Positions 7,091 to 7,296 of a DNA stretch of 7,296 nucleotides are shown here, piece after piece. The DNA is taken from contig JAPKMV010000159.1 of NCBI GenBank assembly GCA_026645635.1, positions 1 to 7,296 on the forward strand, read 5' to 3'. Every line of letters begins with the position of its first letter. Within the stretch, counting starts at the first letter, position 1. A program made the position numbers and the translations under genes. The stretch comes from Caldilineaceae bacterium (GTDB taxonomy: Bacteria > Chloroflexota > Anaerolineae > Caldilineales > Caldilineaceae). The notes beneath the pieces are model-generated. The model did no database searches. It had not been told where the DNA came from and was given only the letters and a program-made list of their open reading frames with translations.

Positions 7091-7104
7091 CTAGAGACGT
7101 AGTC

Positions 7105-7115
7105 AGAGGAGGGAG
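7105..7115 (+). promoter_or_regulatory. Strong ribosome binding site fixing the kdpC start
   Basis: AGAGGAGGGAG lies 2 nt before the ATG at 7118, with the GGAGG core 5 nt away. The next in-frame ATG (7223) has no purine-rich site before it. This favours the upstream start and hence an N-terminal extension on KdpC. Confidence 0.75.
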
Positions 7116-7117
7116 TT

Positions 7118-7296
7118 ATGCTGCTGGATATGAACCGGTTTGTCCGGTTTTTGAACGAGATCATTGCACGCTATGGGCTGGCGGAACGCGCCGGGCGCGC
7201 TCCTGTCACAGGCGGCGCGGCGATGGCGCCACCCGGACACCTGGCCGGCGTCTTTGCCGCTGCGCTGCGGCTGCTAACGCTGCTGACGCTGCTCAC
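7118..7296 (+). CDS. kdpC: KdpC, assembly/ATP-affinity subunit (N-terminal part, cut by window edge), with unusual N-terminal extension
   Basis: The frame opens 27 bp after kdpB and runs off the window after 59 residues. KdpC normally has one N-terminal membrane helix starting within about ten residues and then a periplasmic domain; it is required for Kdp assembly and may raise ATP affinity. Here a hydrophobic helix with the KdpC-like run LRLLTLLTLL starts at about residue 43. It is preceded by about 40 residues that form an amphipathic-looking segment (MNRFVRFLNEIIARYG, 5-20) and a Gly/Ala/Pro-rich linker (about 25-41). Assignment rests mainly on operon position and the start of the helix, because the diagnostic C-terminal motifs are outside the window. 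The alternative is a downstream start at 7223, giving a near-normal N-terminus, but it lacks a ribosome site. A different small gene in this place is possible but less likely. Confidence 0.78.
   Translation, partial: MLLDMNRFVRFLNEIIARYGLAERAGRAPVTGGAAMAPPGHLAGVFAAALRLLTLLTLL

Overview
The window is a high-GC bacterial chromosome segment centred on potassium uptake. Two operons diverge from a control region of about 330 bp. Rightward runs kdpF-kdpA-kdpB-kdpC, the complete order of the ATP-driven high-affinity K+ pump Kdp, with kdpC cut by the window edge. Leftward runs a two-gene unit: a 47-residue single-helix membrane protein whose stop overlaps the start of a KimA-type K+ importer of the APC superfamily. 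Further left, in the same direction, is the 5' part of an MFS drug-efflux-type transporter cut by the left edge. High GC with strong third-position bias (hence long antisense shadow frames), heptad-type dispersed repeats and similarity patterns would fit a Chloroflexota-type environmental genome, but no taxonomic marker is present, so that is a guess.

Layout: 1-493 (-) MFS transporter, partial; 494-723 spacer with a perfect 21-bp inverted repeat around a 61-nt centre; 724-2694 (-) kimA-like; 2691-2834 (-) small membrane protein; 2835-3163 divergent control region; 3164-3253 (+) kdpF; 3257-4945 (+) kdpA; 4973-7090 (+) kdpB; 7118-7296 (+) kdpC, partial.

The most notable signal is in the control region. 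Each operon is preceded by four CTTGAT-like hexamers, all reading towards that operon, with identical start-to-start spacing of 11, 21 and 11 bp. The outermost hexamer of each array coincides with a candidate -35 element. The two arrays are mirror images and flank a 14-bp tandem duplication. An 11-bp direct repeat is the classic footprint of OmpR/PhoB-family response regulators, the family of KdpE, so a KdpE-like factor probably activates both importers together when K+ is scarce. No regulator gene lies in the window.

Functionally, KdpA/B/C/F would import K+ at ATP cost at micromolar levels, and the KimA-like protein would import K+ using the proton gradient. A shared switch would make this a K+-starvation regulon. 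The small protein next to KimA resembles KdpF in size class and topology and could be an unrecognised KimA accessory subunit; that is inference.
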